Shown: positions 1-8,408 of the stretch, piece by piece | How positions within the stretch are numbered: position 1 is the stretch's first letter | How the letters are laid out: each line of letters begins with the position of its first letter | Assembly (NCBI RefSeq): GCF_007827795.1 | Contig: NZ_VITI01000023.1 | Span: 1-64,000, forward strand | From: Azospirillum brasilense | GTDB taxonomy: Bacteria; Pseudomonadota; Alphaproteobacteria; Azospirillales; Azospirillaceae | Direction: 5' to 3' | Length of the DNA: 64,000 nt | The notes under the pieces: generated by a model | The model's input: the letters and a program-made list of their open reading frames with translations, nothing else | Database searches by the model: none | What the model was told of the DNA's origin: nothing | Program-made: the position numbers and the translations under genes

Positions 1-1787
1 TTGCGCAGCAGACCCATGAAGGTCTCGACCAGCCACACCGCGATCCCGTCCACCCGGTCGTCGTTGTTGCCGAAGGCCGGATAGTCGCCCTCGATGACGA
101 AGTCGGTGGCCAGCCCGCGCTCGTCGCGGACCACCTTCACCGTGGCGTGCTTGATCGCCGACAGGCTGTCCGCGACCACGCTCAGGCCGGCGATGCCGCA
201 GGCCATGGTGCGCAGCACGTCGCGGTCGTGCAGCGCCATTTCCAGCCGCTCGTACATGTACTTGTCGTGCATGAAGTGGATGGCGTTGAGCGTGTTCATG
301 TAGGCGCGCGCCAGCCATTCCATCATCGGCAGCAACCGGGCGACCACCGTGTCGTGGTCGAGCACGTCGCCGGTGATCGGCGCGAAGGCCGGGCCGACCT
401 GCTCGCCCGACACCTCGTCGCGGCCGCCGTTGATGGCGTAGAGCAGCGTCTTGGCGAGGTTGGCGCGGGCGCCGAAGAACTGCATCTGCTTGCCGATGCG
501 CATGGCCGAGACGCAGCAGGCGATGCCGTAGTCGTCGCCCCAGAAGGGCCGCATCAGGTCGTCGTTCTCGTACTGCACCGAGCAGGTCTTGATCGACGTC
601 TCCGCGCAGAACTTCTTGAAGCCTTCGGGCAGGCTCTCCGACCACAGCACGGTCAGGTTCGGTTCCGGAGCGGGCCCGAGATTCTGGAGCGTGTGCAGCA
701 TGCGGAAGCTGCCCTTGGTCACCAGCGTCCGCCCGTCGAGCGCCATGCCGCCGATGCATTCCGTCACCCAGGTCGGGTCGCCGGAGAAGAGCTGGTCGTA
801 TTCCGGCGTGCGCAGGAAACGCACCATCCGCAGCTTGATGACGAACTGGTCGATCAGCTCCTGAGCGCCCGCCTCGTCCAGGCGGCCTTCGCGCAGGTCG
901 CGCTCGATGTAGACGTCGAGGAAGCTGGAGACCCGGCCCAGCGACATGGCCGCCCCGTTGGCCTCCTTCACCGCCGCCAGATAGGCGAGGTAGGTCCACT
1001 GCACCGCCTCGAAGGCGTTGGTCGCCGGACGGGTCACGTCGAAGCCGTAGGACGACGCCATCGTCACGAGGTCGCGGAGCGCGCGGATCTGCTCGGTGAT
1101 CTCCTCGCGCAGGCGCAGCGTGTTCTCGTCGATGCGGTCGACTTCCAGGCTCTTGTACTGGGCCTTCTTGTCGGCGATCAGGAAATCGGCGCCGTAGAGC
1201 GCCAGCCGGCGGTAATCGCCGATGATGCGCCCGCGGCCGTAGGCGTCCGGCAGGCCGGTGATGACGCCCGACTTGCGGCAGCGCAGCATCTCGTCGGTGT
1301 AGACGTCGAAGACGCCGTCGTTGTGCGTCTTGCGCAGCGCCGGAAACACGTCGTCCAGCTTCGCCGAGGGCTTGAAGCCGTAGGCCTCCAGCCCCGTCTT
1401 GACCATGCGCCAGCCGCCGAAGGGCATGATCGACCGCTTCAGCGGCTTGTCCGTCTGAAGCCCGACGATGACCTCAAGCTCCCGGTCGATGTAGCCGGGG
1501 GCGTGACTGACGATGGAGGACACCAGTTCCGTGTCGGCGTCGAGAACGCCTCCCTTGGCCGCGCGTTCCTCCTTCAGGAGATCGCGCACCGTGTTCCACA
1601 GCGACAGGGTGCGGTCGCTGGCCGGGGAGAGGAAGCTGCCGTCGCCGCCGTAGGGGCGGACGTTCTTCACGATGAAATCGCGCAGATCGACCGTGGTCCG
1701 CCAGGAACCGGACGCAAAACCGCGCCAGGGGTTCGGCGTCTCGGCTTCGGCAACGGGGATTTTCGGTTCGAACATCAGGGAATCCAT
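1..1787 (-). CDS. pflB: Formate C-acetyltransferase (pyruvate formate-lyase), 3' end outside window
   Basis: This glycyl-radical enzyme cleaves pyruvate with CoA to acetyl-CoA and formate in anaerobic metabolism. About 595 codons are visible from the ATG at 1787 (MDSLMFEPKIP). The family is about 760 residues, so the C-terminal glycyl-radical loop lies outside the window. The catalytic Cys-Cys pair is present as YGIACCVSAMRIG (about Cys424-Cys425), followed by the conserved FFGARANLAK stretch. The N-terminal half contains GYIDRELEVIVGLQTD and AYGRGRIIGDYRRLALYG, both typical of PflB. The gene is alone at the left edge. An FNR-type box about 140 bp upstream fits anaerobic induction. Family assignment is firm; the radical Gly cannot be checked here. 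Confidence 0.95.
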   Translation of the reverse strand, partial: MDSLMFEPKIPVAEAETPNPWRGFASGSWRTTVDLRDFIVKNVRPYGGDGSFLSPASDRTLSLWNTVRDLLKEERAAKGGVLDADTELVSSIVSHAPGYIDRELEVIVGLQTDKPLKRSIMPFGGWRMVKTGLEAYGFKPSAKLDDVFPALRKTHNDGVFDVYTDEMLRCRKSGVITGLPDAYGRGRIIGDYRRLALYGADFLIADKKAQYKSLEVDRIDENTLRLREEITEQIRALRDLVTMASSYGFDVTRPATNAFEAVQWTYLAYLAAVKEANGAAMSLGRVSSFLDVYIERDLREGRLDEAGAQELIDQFVIKLRMVRFLRTPEYDQLFSGDPTWVTECIGGMALDGRTLVTKGSFRMLHTLQNLGPAPEPNLTVLWSESLPEGFKKFCAETSIKTCSVQYENDDLMRPFWGDDYGIACCVSAMRIGKQMQFFGARANLAKTLLYAINGGRDEVSGEQVGPAFAPITGDVLDHDTVVARLLPMMEWLARAYMNTLNAIHFMHDKYMYERLEMALHDRDVLRTMACGIAGLSVVADSLSAIKHATVKVVRDERGLATDFVIEGDYPAFGNNDDRVDGIAVWLVETFMGLLR

Positions 1788-1929
1788 GACGCGCCTCTAT
1801 TGGTCTGCGGCGGTCCCTGCCCTCCCCGGCGGGGGCCGCGCCACGTTGCGCGGCGCCGGACCGGACGAGCCCGCCCGGCCAAGCATCGCGCTTACTCGAT
1901 CAGTAGGCGCCCAAAGGTCCCCGGCCACA

Positions 1930-1943
1930 TTGATCCCAGTCAA
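1930..1943 (-). promoter_or_regulatory. FNR/FixK-type box upstream of pflB
   Basis: On the minus strand this reads TTGACTGGGATCAA, a match to the TTGA-N6-TCAA consensus of FNR/Anr/FixK regulators. It lies about 143 bp before the pflB start codon, in a gene-free stretch of about 310 bp (1788-2097). I saw nothing else definite in that stretch. Binding by an FNR-type protein is inferred from the motif and from the anaerobic role of PflB. Confidence 0.7.
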
Positions 1944-2097
1944 TCAATCTCTGCGAAATACGCAGGGCACCGTCCAAGGCACGTCCTGTCACAAAAACTG
2001 GAGGAATGCGCGACTTTTGCGGCGCAGCATTTGAGACAATCCACCGGAAATCGAATATTTTCATCTGGATCGTCCGTTTTAAAACAGACTCACCAGA

Positions 2098-2694
2098 TCA
2101 GCGCAGCGCGCTTGCGATATCTTGCGCCAGACGGGCCAGGGTGCGGCTGAGGGCGTCGGCGACGGCACCGGGATCGCCGGCCGCACTCACCGGTTCCTCC
2201 ACCGCGGTGTGGCCCAGCCGGCGCAGCCGGTCGCCGCCCTGGTCGAAGACCCGCCAGCGCGCCTGCAGAACCGCCGGCCCGTCCTCCGCCGCGTCGAAGC
2301 GGTCCAGCGTCACCTCCACCGCCTGGGACAGCGGGAAGTCGCGCTGAAGCGGCAGGCCGACCACCTCCGCCCCAGGCAGGCCTTTCTCCAGGTTCCGCAG
2401 CAGCGTACGGGTCACCATCTCGTCGAGGGGGCCGCCCCAGCGGTCGAACTCCATGACGACCAGCCGGTTGCCCGGCGCCCGCATCACCAACTCGGACCGG
2501 TCGAGATAGCCGGGGACCTCCACGCCCTCCAGCCCGATCACCCGCCGCTGCGCCTCGGCGCTCCGCGGTTGGGCGGCATCCGGCGCGACGGCGTCCAGAT
2601 GGTAGAAGCGGCTTGGCGGCGTGCTGCAGGCGGCGAGCGACGCCAGGGCGGAGGCGCACAGCAGCAGGCGACGGGCATGAACAATCGGAGCCAT
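2098..2694 (-). CDS. pqiC: PqiC-family outer-membrane lipoprotein of an MCE transport system
   Basis: The protein is predicted to be the lipoprotein partner of PqiAB, bridging the periplasm to the outer membrane for lipid or hydrophobic-compound transport. A basic, hydrophobic signal peptide ends in the lipobox LAAC, with the lipidated Cys at about residue 23. The mature part begins STPPSRFYHLDA, typical of the ABC-type auxiliary lipoprotein (DUF330) family. It is 198 residues long, a normal size. The ATG at 2694 is chosen over an upstream TTG (2706) because GAGGA sits about 6 bases before it. It follows pqiB by 8 bases, so it is the last gene of pqiABC. Confidence 0.88.
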   Translation of the reverse strand: MAPIVHARRLLLCASALASLAACSTPPSRFYHLDAVAPDAAQPRSAEAQRRVIGLEGVEVPGYLDRSELVMRAPGNRLVVMEFDRWGGPLDEMVTRTLLRNLEKGLPGAEVVGLPLQRDFPLSQAVEVTLDRFDAAEDGPAVLQARWRVFDQGGDRLRRLGHTAVEEPVSAAGDPGAVADALSRTLARLAQDIASALR

Positions 2695-2702
2695 GGGAGT
2701 CC

Positions 2703-4403
2703 TCAACCGCGTTTGCCCCGGATCAGGGCTTCGGGATGGCGTTCGAGATAGTCGGTCAGTCCACGTAGGGAGCGGGCCGCCGCGGTCAATTCGCGCACCA
2801 GCCCCTGCAGGTCGCTGACGGCGGGGCGGGACGAGTTCACCAGCCCGTCCGTGCTGCTGAGCGTCTTTTCGGCCTGCCGGACCAGCTTGGAGGTGTTCTC
2901 CGCCACGTCGCGCAGAGCGCGGATGGTCGGTTCGCCCTCGCTGCCCAGCGCCTGCGTCGTCTTCTCCAGCTCCGCCAGCGACCGGCTGAGCGAGCCCATG
3001 GCCTGCGCCACCTCCGGCGAGCCGATCAGGGCGCCGGCCTTCTGGATGGTCGAGCGCAGCTCCACCACCGTTTCGGCGATGGGCGCGCGGGCAAGCTCGT
3101 TCATCAGGTCGGTGGCGGTTTTGGTCGCCGTGTCGAGCACGTTCGGCTGGGACGGCACTTCCGGATAGGGACCGCCGGAGATCATCGTTTGTTTCGGCGC
3201 GTCAGGGAACAGGTCCAGCGTCACGATCAACTCGCCGGTCAGCAGGTTGCCGGTGCGCAACTGCGCCCGCAGCCCCTGCTCGACCAGCGCCTTCATGCCG
3301 GCATAGGCGGCTTCGGTGTCGTGCGCCGCCGGCAGCTCGCCGCCCAGCCGTTCCGGCTCGATGTTCAGGGTGACCGGGATACGCGCGTTGCCGGTCACCG
3401 GGTCCACGTCCAGGCGGATGTCGGTCACCTCACCCACCCGGATGCCGCGGAACTCCACCGCCGACCCCGGATGCAGGCCACGCACCGACCCGTCGAAATG
3501 CACCAGGAAGGGCACCCGCCGGGTGAAGCGCGCGTCGCTGGCGGCGTTGCGGCTCTCATAGAGGGGGAAAGCCGTTCCCTCCGCGGCGATCTCGCCACCG
3601 TCGCCGGGTCCGCCAAGGCCGGGAGTCTCGAAGGATACCCCGCCGGTCGCCAGCGACTGCAACGATTCCAGCGCCACCGTCGGCCCCTCCGGCCCGATGG
3701 ACACCGACAGGCCGCTGGCGTTCCAGAAGCGGGTATTGGGCCTGACGATCCGGTCGTAGGGCGCGTGGATGAAGACCGGGAGGGTCAGCGATTGCCAGTC
3801 CTGGGAGAATTCATAGCCGACCACCTCGCCGACCTGGATGCCGCGGTAGTAGATCGGCGCCCCCGGCCCCAGCCCGCCCAACCGGTCGGCGCGCAGCGCG
3901 AAGCGCCGGCCCGGAGAGCTGGAGCGGATCAGCGGCGGTTCCTCCAGCCCGCGGAAGGCGCTGAGCGCCTCGCCGTTCCCCGTTCCCGGGTCCATGCCGA
4001 TGTAGGCGCCCGAAACCAGCGTGCCGAGGCCCGACACGCCGCCGAAGCCCAGCCGCGGCTTGACCACCCAGAAGCTGGTCCGGTCGTTGAGGTAGGAGGC
4101 GGCGCCCTTCACCATGCGCACGGAGACGATGACGTTCGACAGGTCGGGCGAGACCGCCACCCCCTGCACCGTCCCGACATCGACGTCGCGGTAGCGCACG
4201 CGGGTCTTGCCGGGCTCCAGCCCCTCCGCCGTGTCGAAGGTGATGGTGATGGTCGGGCCGCGCTCGTTCAGCGTCCTCCAGGCCAGCCAGCCGCCGATCA
4301 GCGCGGCGACCAGCGGCACCAGCCAGATCAGCGGCGGGCCGCGGCGGCGGCGGATCACCGGGCTGGCCGGCTCCACCGAGGAATTCGGGTCAGTCATGGG
4401 CAT
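2703..4403 (-). CDS. pqiB: MCE-domain intermembrane transport protein PqiB
   Basis: This inner-membrane-anchored protein carries tandem MCE (MlaD) domains that form a periplasmic tunnel to the outer membrane. One N-terminal membrane segment (about residues 24-43, LIWLVPLVAALIGGWLAW) follows a basic patch. Three MCE-like repeats begin near TITITFDTAEGLEPGKTRVRYRDV, FALRADRLGGLGPGAPIYYRGIQVGEVVG and FLVHFDGSVRGLHPGSAVEFRGIRVGEV. A long helical C-terminal region follows (about 430-566), as in PqiB. The length of 566 is close to the usual size. The start overlaps the pqiA stop (TGATG); a second ATG at 4397 is possible. The cargo is unknown. Confidence 0.93.
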   Translation of the reverse strand: MPMTDPNSSVEPASPVIRRRRGPPLIWLVPLVAALIGGWLAWRTLNERGPTITITFDTAEGLEPGKTRVRYRDVDVGTVQGVAVSPDLSNVIVSVRMVKGAASYLNDRTSFWVVKPRLGFGGVSGLGTLVSGAYIGMDPGTGNGEALSAFRGLEEPPLIRSSSPGRRFALRADRLGGLGPGAPIYYRGIQVGEVVGYEFSQDWQSLTLPVFIHAPYDRIVRPNTRFWNASGLSVSIGPEGPTVALESLQSLATGGVSFETPGLGGPGDGGEIAAEGTAFPLYESRNAASDARFTRRVPFLVHFDGSVRGLHPGSAVEFRGIRVGEVTDIRLDVDPVTGNARIPVTLNIEPERLGGELPAAHDTEAAYAGMKALVEQGLRAQLRTGNLLTGELIVTLDLFPDAPKQTMISGGPYPEVPSQPNVLDTATKTATDLMNELARAPIAETVVELRSTIQKAGALIGSPEVAQAMGSLSRSLAELEKTTQALGSEGEPTIRALRDVAENTSKLVRQAEKTLSSTDGLVNSSRPAVSDLQGLVRELTAAARSLRGLTDYLERHPEALIRGKRG

Positions 4404-5674
4404 CAGTCATAGGAGGAATCCTGCCGCTGCGCCCGCCGGGACGGCGCATCCCAGATCAGCCGCGGGTCGAAGGACTCCGACGCCAGCATGGTGATGATGA
4501 CGACCGCGGCGAAGGCGACGGCGCCCAGCTCCGCGTGAATGGTGGCGATGGCGCCCAGCTGGACCAGGGCCGCCAGAAGCGAGATCATGAAGATGTCCAC
4601 CATCGACCAGCGCCCGACCCCCTCGATCAGGCGGTAGAGCCGCGTGCGGTCGCGTTGCCGCTTCGGCGAGCCCCGCTGCACCGTCCACAACAGATAGGCC
4701 AGCCCGACCAGCTTCAGCACGGGTACGGTGATGCTGGCGAAGAAGACCAGCAGGGCCACCGGCCACATCTCCGCCGCGATCAGCGCCTCCACACCGGACA
4801 GGATGGTGTCGGGCTGGCCAGCACCGAAATAGACCACCGTCATGATCGGCAGCAGGTTCGCCGGAATGTAGAGGATCGTCGCCGCGGAAATCAGCGCCCA
4901 GCCGCGCGGCAGGCTGTTCGGCTTGCGGTGGTGCAGCCGTGCGCCGCAGCGCGGGCACCCTCTCTTAAATCCGGGCCCTTCCGAACCGGCCACCACCTGA
5001 TGGCAGTCGTGGCAGGCGGTCAGCCGCTCCGGGTCGGCGTTGGCCGCCTGGGCCACGCGGGTTTGCGGCGCGATCCGCTCCCACACCTCGAAGGGGCTGA
5101 GCGACGCCTCCCCCCACACCTGCACCAGGATGAAGGCGACCAGGGCGGCCAGCGACGCCCCCGGCTCCAGTTCCGCCAGATCGGACAGCTTCACATAGGC
5201 GACGATCAGGCCGAGCAGGAAGACCTCCGCCATCGCCCAGCGGCGCAGCCGCGCCACCGTCCGGAAGGTCCAGGCCGCTCCGGGCGCCGCCGTCCGCCCG
5301 GCGGCGAGCGGCATCACGACGTAGAGCGTGCCGAGAACCTGCGCCAGCGGTGCCAGGAACAGCACGAAGAAGACCAGGACGCCCAGCACCTCGTAGCCGC
5401 CGTCCCACAGCGCCACCGAACCGCTGAGCAGGGTCGCGGTCTGCGCCCGCCCCTCCAGTTCGAAGGTCAGGATCGGGAACAGGTTGGCGGTGATGAACAG
5501 AATCGTCGAGGCGATGGCGAGGGCCACCGCGTGCCCCAGCCCGCCGGTCCGGAAATGGCGCAGCACCGCCCCGCAGCGGTGGCATTCCGCGCGATGGCCG
5601 GGCATGGCCGGCGGCAGGGCGTGCGGTGCCCCGCAGTCGTGGCAGAGAAGGATCGGGTGGTCCGGTGCGGTCAT
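4403..5674 (-). CDS. pqiA: Paraquat-inducible protein A, inner-membrane PqiA
   Basis: This polytopic inner-membrane protein is the first gene of pqiABC. It has two repeated halves, each starting with a zinc-ribbon motif (CHDCGAPHALPP...CHRCG near residue 11, and CHDCHQVVAGSEG...CPRCG near residue 225) and followed by four hydrophobic segments. That is the standard two-domain PqiA architecture, and 423 residues is the normal length. PqiA is known to work with PqiB and PqiC in envelope homeostasis. The family was named for paraquat induction in E. coli; no SoxS-like site was identified here. Confidence 0.93.
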   Translation of the reverse strand: MTAPDHPILLCHDCGAPHALPPAMPGHRAECHRCGAVLRHFRTGGLGHAVALAIASTILFITANLFPILTFELEGRAQTATLLSGSVALWDGGYEVLGVLVFFVLFLAPLAQVLGTLYVVMPLAAGRTAAPGAAWTFRTVARLRRWAMAEVFLLGLIVAYVKLSDLAELEPGASLAALVAFILVQVWGEASLSPFEVWERIAPQTRVAQAANADPERLTACHDCHQVVAGSEGPGFKRGCPRCGARLHHRKPNSLPRGWALISAATILYIPANLLPIMTVVYFGAGQPDTILSGVEALIAAEMWPVALLVFFASITVPVLKLVGLAYLLWTVQRGSPKRQRDRTRLYRLIEGVGRWSMVDIFMISLLAALVQLGAIATIHAELGAVAFAAVVIITMLASESFDPRLIWDAPSRRAQRQDSSYD

Positions 5675-5772
5675 AGCGTTGACTTAACATTTCCCACGGG
5701 CGAAAGGTCCGCCGATTGTGGAGTGGGCCGGCGAAGGAGCACCGAGCGGGGCGGACCATGGGCCCCGAATGG

Positions 5773-5807
5773 AAAAAGCCCTTCCCCCATGGGTGGGGAA
5801 AGGGCTT
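5773..5807 (-). terminator. Rho-independent terminator after the 233-aa gene
   Basis: On the minus strand a GC-rich hairpin (AAGCCCTTTCCCC paired with GGGGAAGGGCTT around a short loop, one bulged base) is followed directly by five T residues. It lies about 28 bases after the stop codon of the gene at 5835-6536. Confidence 0.85.
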
Positions 5808-5834
5808 CGGCCTTTGGTCGAGGACAGGATTCGA

Positions 5835-6536
5835 TCAGACGAACATGTTGAAGCTGCCCAGCAGCTTCTGCGTGCCGGACTGGCCGGTGGGGATCGAATT
5901 CAGACTCGCCGCCGCCTGGCTCAGCCCGTCCAGCATGGCCTGCTGGCCGGTGGAGAGGTTGAACGGGCTTTCGCCCTTCTTCGGCGCCTTGACGACCGTG
6001 TCGTAATCCTGGGTGTATTTGCCCATGCTGAGCTGGATCGCGTAGTTCTTGGGGTCTTTGGCGGACTGCCCCTTCTCGCGCGTCAGGCGCAGCGTGTAGT
6101 CGCCGCGGTCGAGTTCATACTCGCCCTGCATCATGCTCTTGAAGGCGTCGTAGTTCTTTCCGGCGCTCTTGTCGCTGTCGGCCACGACCGTGCCGAACTT
6201 GGACATCACCTGGACGCGCAGCCCTTCGTCGCCGACCTGACCCAGCGTCACCTCGCCCTTGGTGGTCACGCGGAACTTGTAGAAGTCGACGGGGTCGTCG
6301 GCGCCCAGCGCACCGACCACGTTCAGGCGGGTCACGTTCTTGGCGAGAACGCCCATGTCCGTGGCAAAGCCGGGGGTATTGACGGAGGACTTGCGGACGT
6401 CCTTGCGGAACTCCTGCACGTTCCCGGCGGCGGCGGCCTCGGCCTCGCGCTGGGCGTTCAGGCGTTCGACGGCCGCGGACACGGACTTGTTGAGGTCCGC
6501 AACCATCTGACCAACGCCGGCCATTGCGTCTGACAT
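5835..6536 (-). CDS. Hypothetical protein with a possible pre-peptidase-like beta domain
   Basis: The 233-residue protein is not recognised with confidence. Residues 1-35 are an amphipathic helix rich in Ala and Glu. Residues about 70-165 (LNVVGALGADDPVDFYKFRV ... YTLRLTREKG) resemble the beta-sandwich pattern of bacterial pre-peptidase C-terminal (PPC) domains, with the typical DPVDFYKF start and DYTLRLTR end. No signal peptide or membrane segment is visible. The gene is monocistronic, with its own terminator at 5773-5807 and an inverted repeat in its promoter region. The PPC resemblance is a pattern judgement only. Confidence 0.75.
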   Translation of the reverse strand: MSDAMAGVGQMVADLNKSVSAAVERLNAQREAEAAAAGNVQEFRKDVRKSSVNTPGFATDMGVLAKNVTRLNVVGALGADDPVDFYKFRVTTKGEVTLGQVGDEGLRVQVMSKFGTVVADSDKSAGKNYDAFKSMMQGEYELDRGDYTLRLTREKGQSAKDPKNYAIQLSMGKYTQDYDTVVKAPKKGESPFNLSTGQQAMLDGLSQAAASLNSIPTGQSGTQKLLGSFNMFV

Positions 6537-6600
6537 GACACCCCCCTCCCATCAGGCACGCCCCCGAACGGGGAAGGCGCGAATGGATCGCTCGACCCTC

Positions 6601-6624
6601 ACTTTACCGCAAAGCATGTAAAGT
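6601..6624. promoter_or_regulatory. Inverted repeat in the promoter region of the 233-aa gene
   Basis: ACTTTAC and GTAAAGT form perfect 7-bp arms around a 10-bp spacer, 65-88 bp upstream of the ATG at 6536. The position suits an operator, but no regulator is identified. Confidence 0.4.
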
Positions 6625-6648
6625 TGCGAATTGTTTTTCGCCGAAATT

Positions 6649-8343
6649 TCAGATAGGGCAGCGGGCGAGTTGTCTGGCCATCCGCCTCAGCACGCCAGGG
6701 ATGTCCTCCCCGCCCTGCGGCTGGAACAGGCGCTGCGCCGCAAACCAGGGGCGCACCGCGCTGCCGAGTTGGGTCCAGTCCCGCCCGCCGAAGCGCCAGA
6801 CCGGCACGCCGAGCGCCGCCGCCAGTTCCCCCACCGCCGTGGCAGGCGCGATCACCAGATCCAGGTTCGCCATCAGCGCCGCCGTCCCGTCGAAATCATC
6901 GGTCAGGTCGAGATCGTCCCAGCGGTGGATGGCGACGGCGAAGCGTGCCTCCGCCGCGACCCGCTCGGCCTCGCACGCGCCATATTGGAGGTTGACGAAG
7001 ACCACGCCCGGCACGGCGAACAGCGCGTCCCACTGGTCGAGCCGGCTGTAGGCGGCGCGCCGCGATTCGGTCATCAGCGCGCTGCGCCAGCCGATCCCCA
7101 CGCGAAGGCCGGGGCCGAGCGCCGCCACCCGCTCCCGCCAGAGCGCCACCCGAACCGGATCGGGCACCAGCCAGCCGCCGGCGGCACCGGCGAACGCGGA
7201 CAGCTCGCGGCGGAAGACCCGCGCCAGGGAGCCGATGGGCGTGTGCAGGTCGCAGTCGGGCACGGTCGCCGCATCGGGCATCGGGGGACGGACCAGCGCG
7301 GCGGGGAAGGAGCGGGCGAACAGCGGCACCAGCCGCCGATCGGTTTCGATCACCACGGAGCGGGCGCGGGCGATGGCCTCCGCGCAGAGGGAGGAGAACA
7401 GGATGGTGTCGCCGACCCCCTGCTCGCCCCAGATCAGCAGGCGCTTTCCCGCCAGATCCTCGCCCCGCCAGGCGGGCATCCGCGGCTGCCGCGCCCCACC
7501 CGCCTGACCGGACGCGAAGCGCCACCCATATCCGGCCCAGCCCTCCGCCAGCGCGCCGCGCTCCAGCCGCAGCAGGCCGCGGTTGAAATGGGCCAGCGCC
7601 AGATCGGGAGCCACGCGCAACGCCCACCCGTACAAACGCTCCGCCAGCCCCCCGTCGCCCAGGCGCTGCACCGCCAAACCGAGATTGCAGAGTGCTGCCG
7701 CATAGCCGGGGTCGAGCGTCAGGGCGCGCCGGAACCAGCGGGCCGCTTCCGTATGGCGGAGCCGCGCCTGCAGCGCGTGGCCGAAATTGTTGTTGGCCTG
7801 CGGTTCGTCCGGCATCAGCCGCAGGGCGCGGCGGTGCGCCCGCTCGGCCTCGTCCAACCGCTCCGCGTCGCGCAGCCCGCCGCCGAGGTTGGACCACCCC
7901 TCCGGCAAGGCCGGGTCGAGCAGGACGGCGCGTTGCCACGCCGTCAGGGCCGCCGCCGCACGCCCTTGCCGGCTCAGCGCGTTTGCCAGATTGTTCCAGA
8001 TCGGTGCCCGGTCGCCGCCGCGGGCCAGCGCGGCGCGGTGGCAGGCTTCGGCCTCCGCAAGGCGGCCTTGCCCGGCGCGCAGCGTGCCCAGGCTGTCCGC
8101 CGCGTCCACGCACGCGGGATCAAGAGCGAAGGCCGCCTCGAAGCATGTGGCGGCCCCGTCAATCTGTCCGAGATCGCGCAGAACCAGCCCGAAGCCGAAG
8201 AGCAGCGCCGGGTCGCGCCGGTCCAGCCGCAAGGCGTCGGTGTAGGCGGTCACCGCCTCGGCCAGCCGTCCCTGCGCGTGGTGGCGGGCGGCCGACGCCG
8301 TCAGGGTGGGCAGGTCGTTGCCGAAAGGGACGTCGGGACTCAT
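6649..8343 (-). CDS. TPR-repeat protein with a glycosyltransferase-9-like C-terminal domain
   Basis: About eight tetratricopeptide repeats fill residues about 10-300 (for example AWYRRAL-type units, PEGWSNLGGGLRDAERLDEAE and PEAQANNNFGHALQ-like stretches). A C-terminal domain with LLIWGEQGVGDTILFSSL follows. Similar TPR-plus-glycosyltransferase proteins in alphaproteobacteria are often linked to flagellin or surface glycosylation. The acceptor here is unknown. The start was placed at ATG 8343 because the in-frame start at 8379 is a TTG without a clear ribosome site. The gene is unlinked to obvious flagellar or polysaccharide genes in this window. Confidence 0.83.
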   Translation of the reverse strand: MSPDVPFGNDLPTLTASAARHHAQGRLAEAVTAYTDALRLDRRDPALLFGFGLVLRDLGQIDGAATCFEAAFALDPACVDAADSLGTLRAGQGRLAEAEACHRAALARGGDRAPIWNNLANALSRQGRAAAALTAWQRAVLLDPALPEGWSNLGGGLRDAERLDEAERAHRRALRLMPDEPQANNNFGHALQARLRHTEAARWFRRALTLDPGYAAALCNLGLAVQRLGDGGLAERLYGWALRVAPDLALAHFNRGLLRLERGALAEGWAGYGWRFASGQAGGARQPRMPAWRGEDLAGKRLLIWGEQGVGDTILFSSLCAEAIARARSVVIETDRRLVPLFARSFPAALVRPPMPDAATVPDCDLHTPIGSLARVFRRELSAFAGAAGGWLVPDPVRVALWRERVAALGPGLRVGIGWRSALMTESRRAAYSRLDQWDALFAVPGVVFVNLQYGACEAERVAAEARFAVAIHRWDDLDLTDDFDGTAALMANLDLVIAPATAVGELAAALGVPVWRFGGRDWTQLGSAVRPWFAAQRLFQPQGGEDIPGVLRRMARQLARCPI

Positions 8344-8408
8344 CCCGGCAGAGTGGCCCGCGGGACCGGAGCGGCGCAAGCACCGTCCGGTTCCGCGGTC
8401 GCGGTCGC

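Noticed and set aside
147..2150. 667-codon plus-strand open frame
   Set aside because: It is antisense to pflB, whose catalytic motifs are clear on the minus strand.
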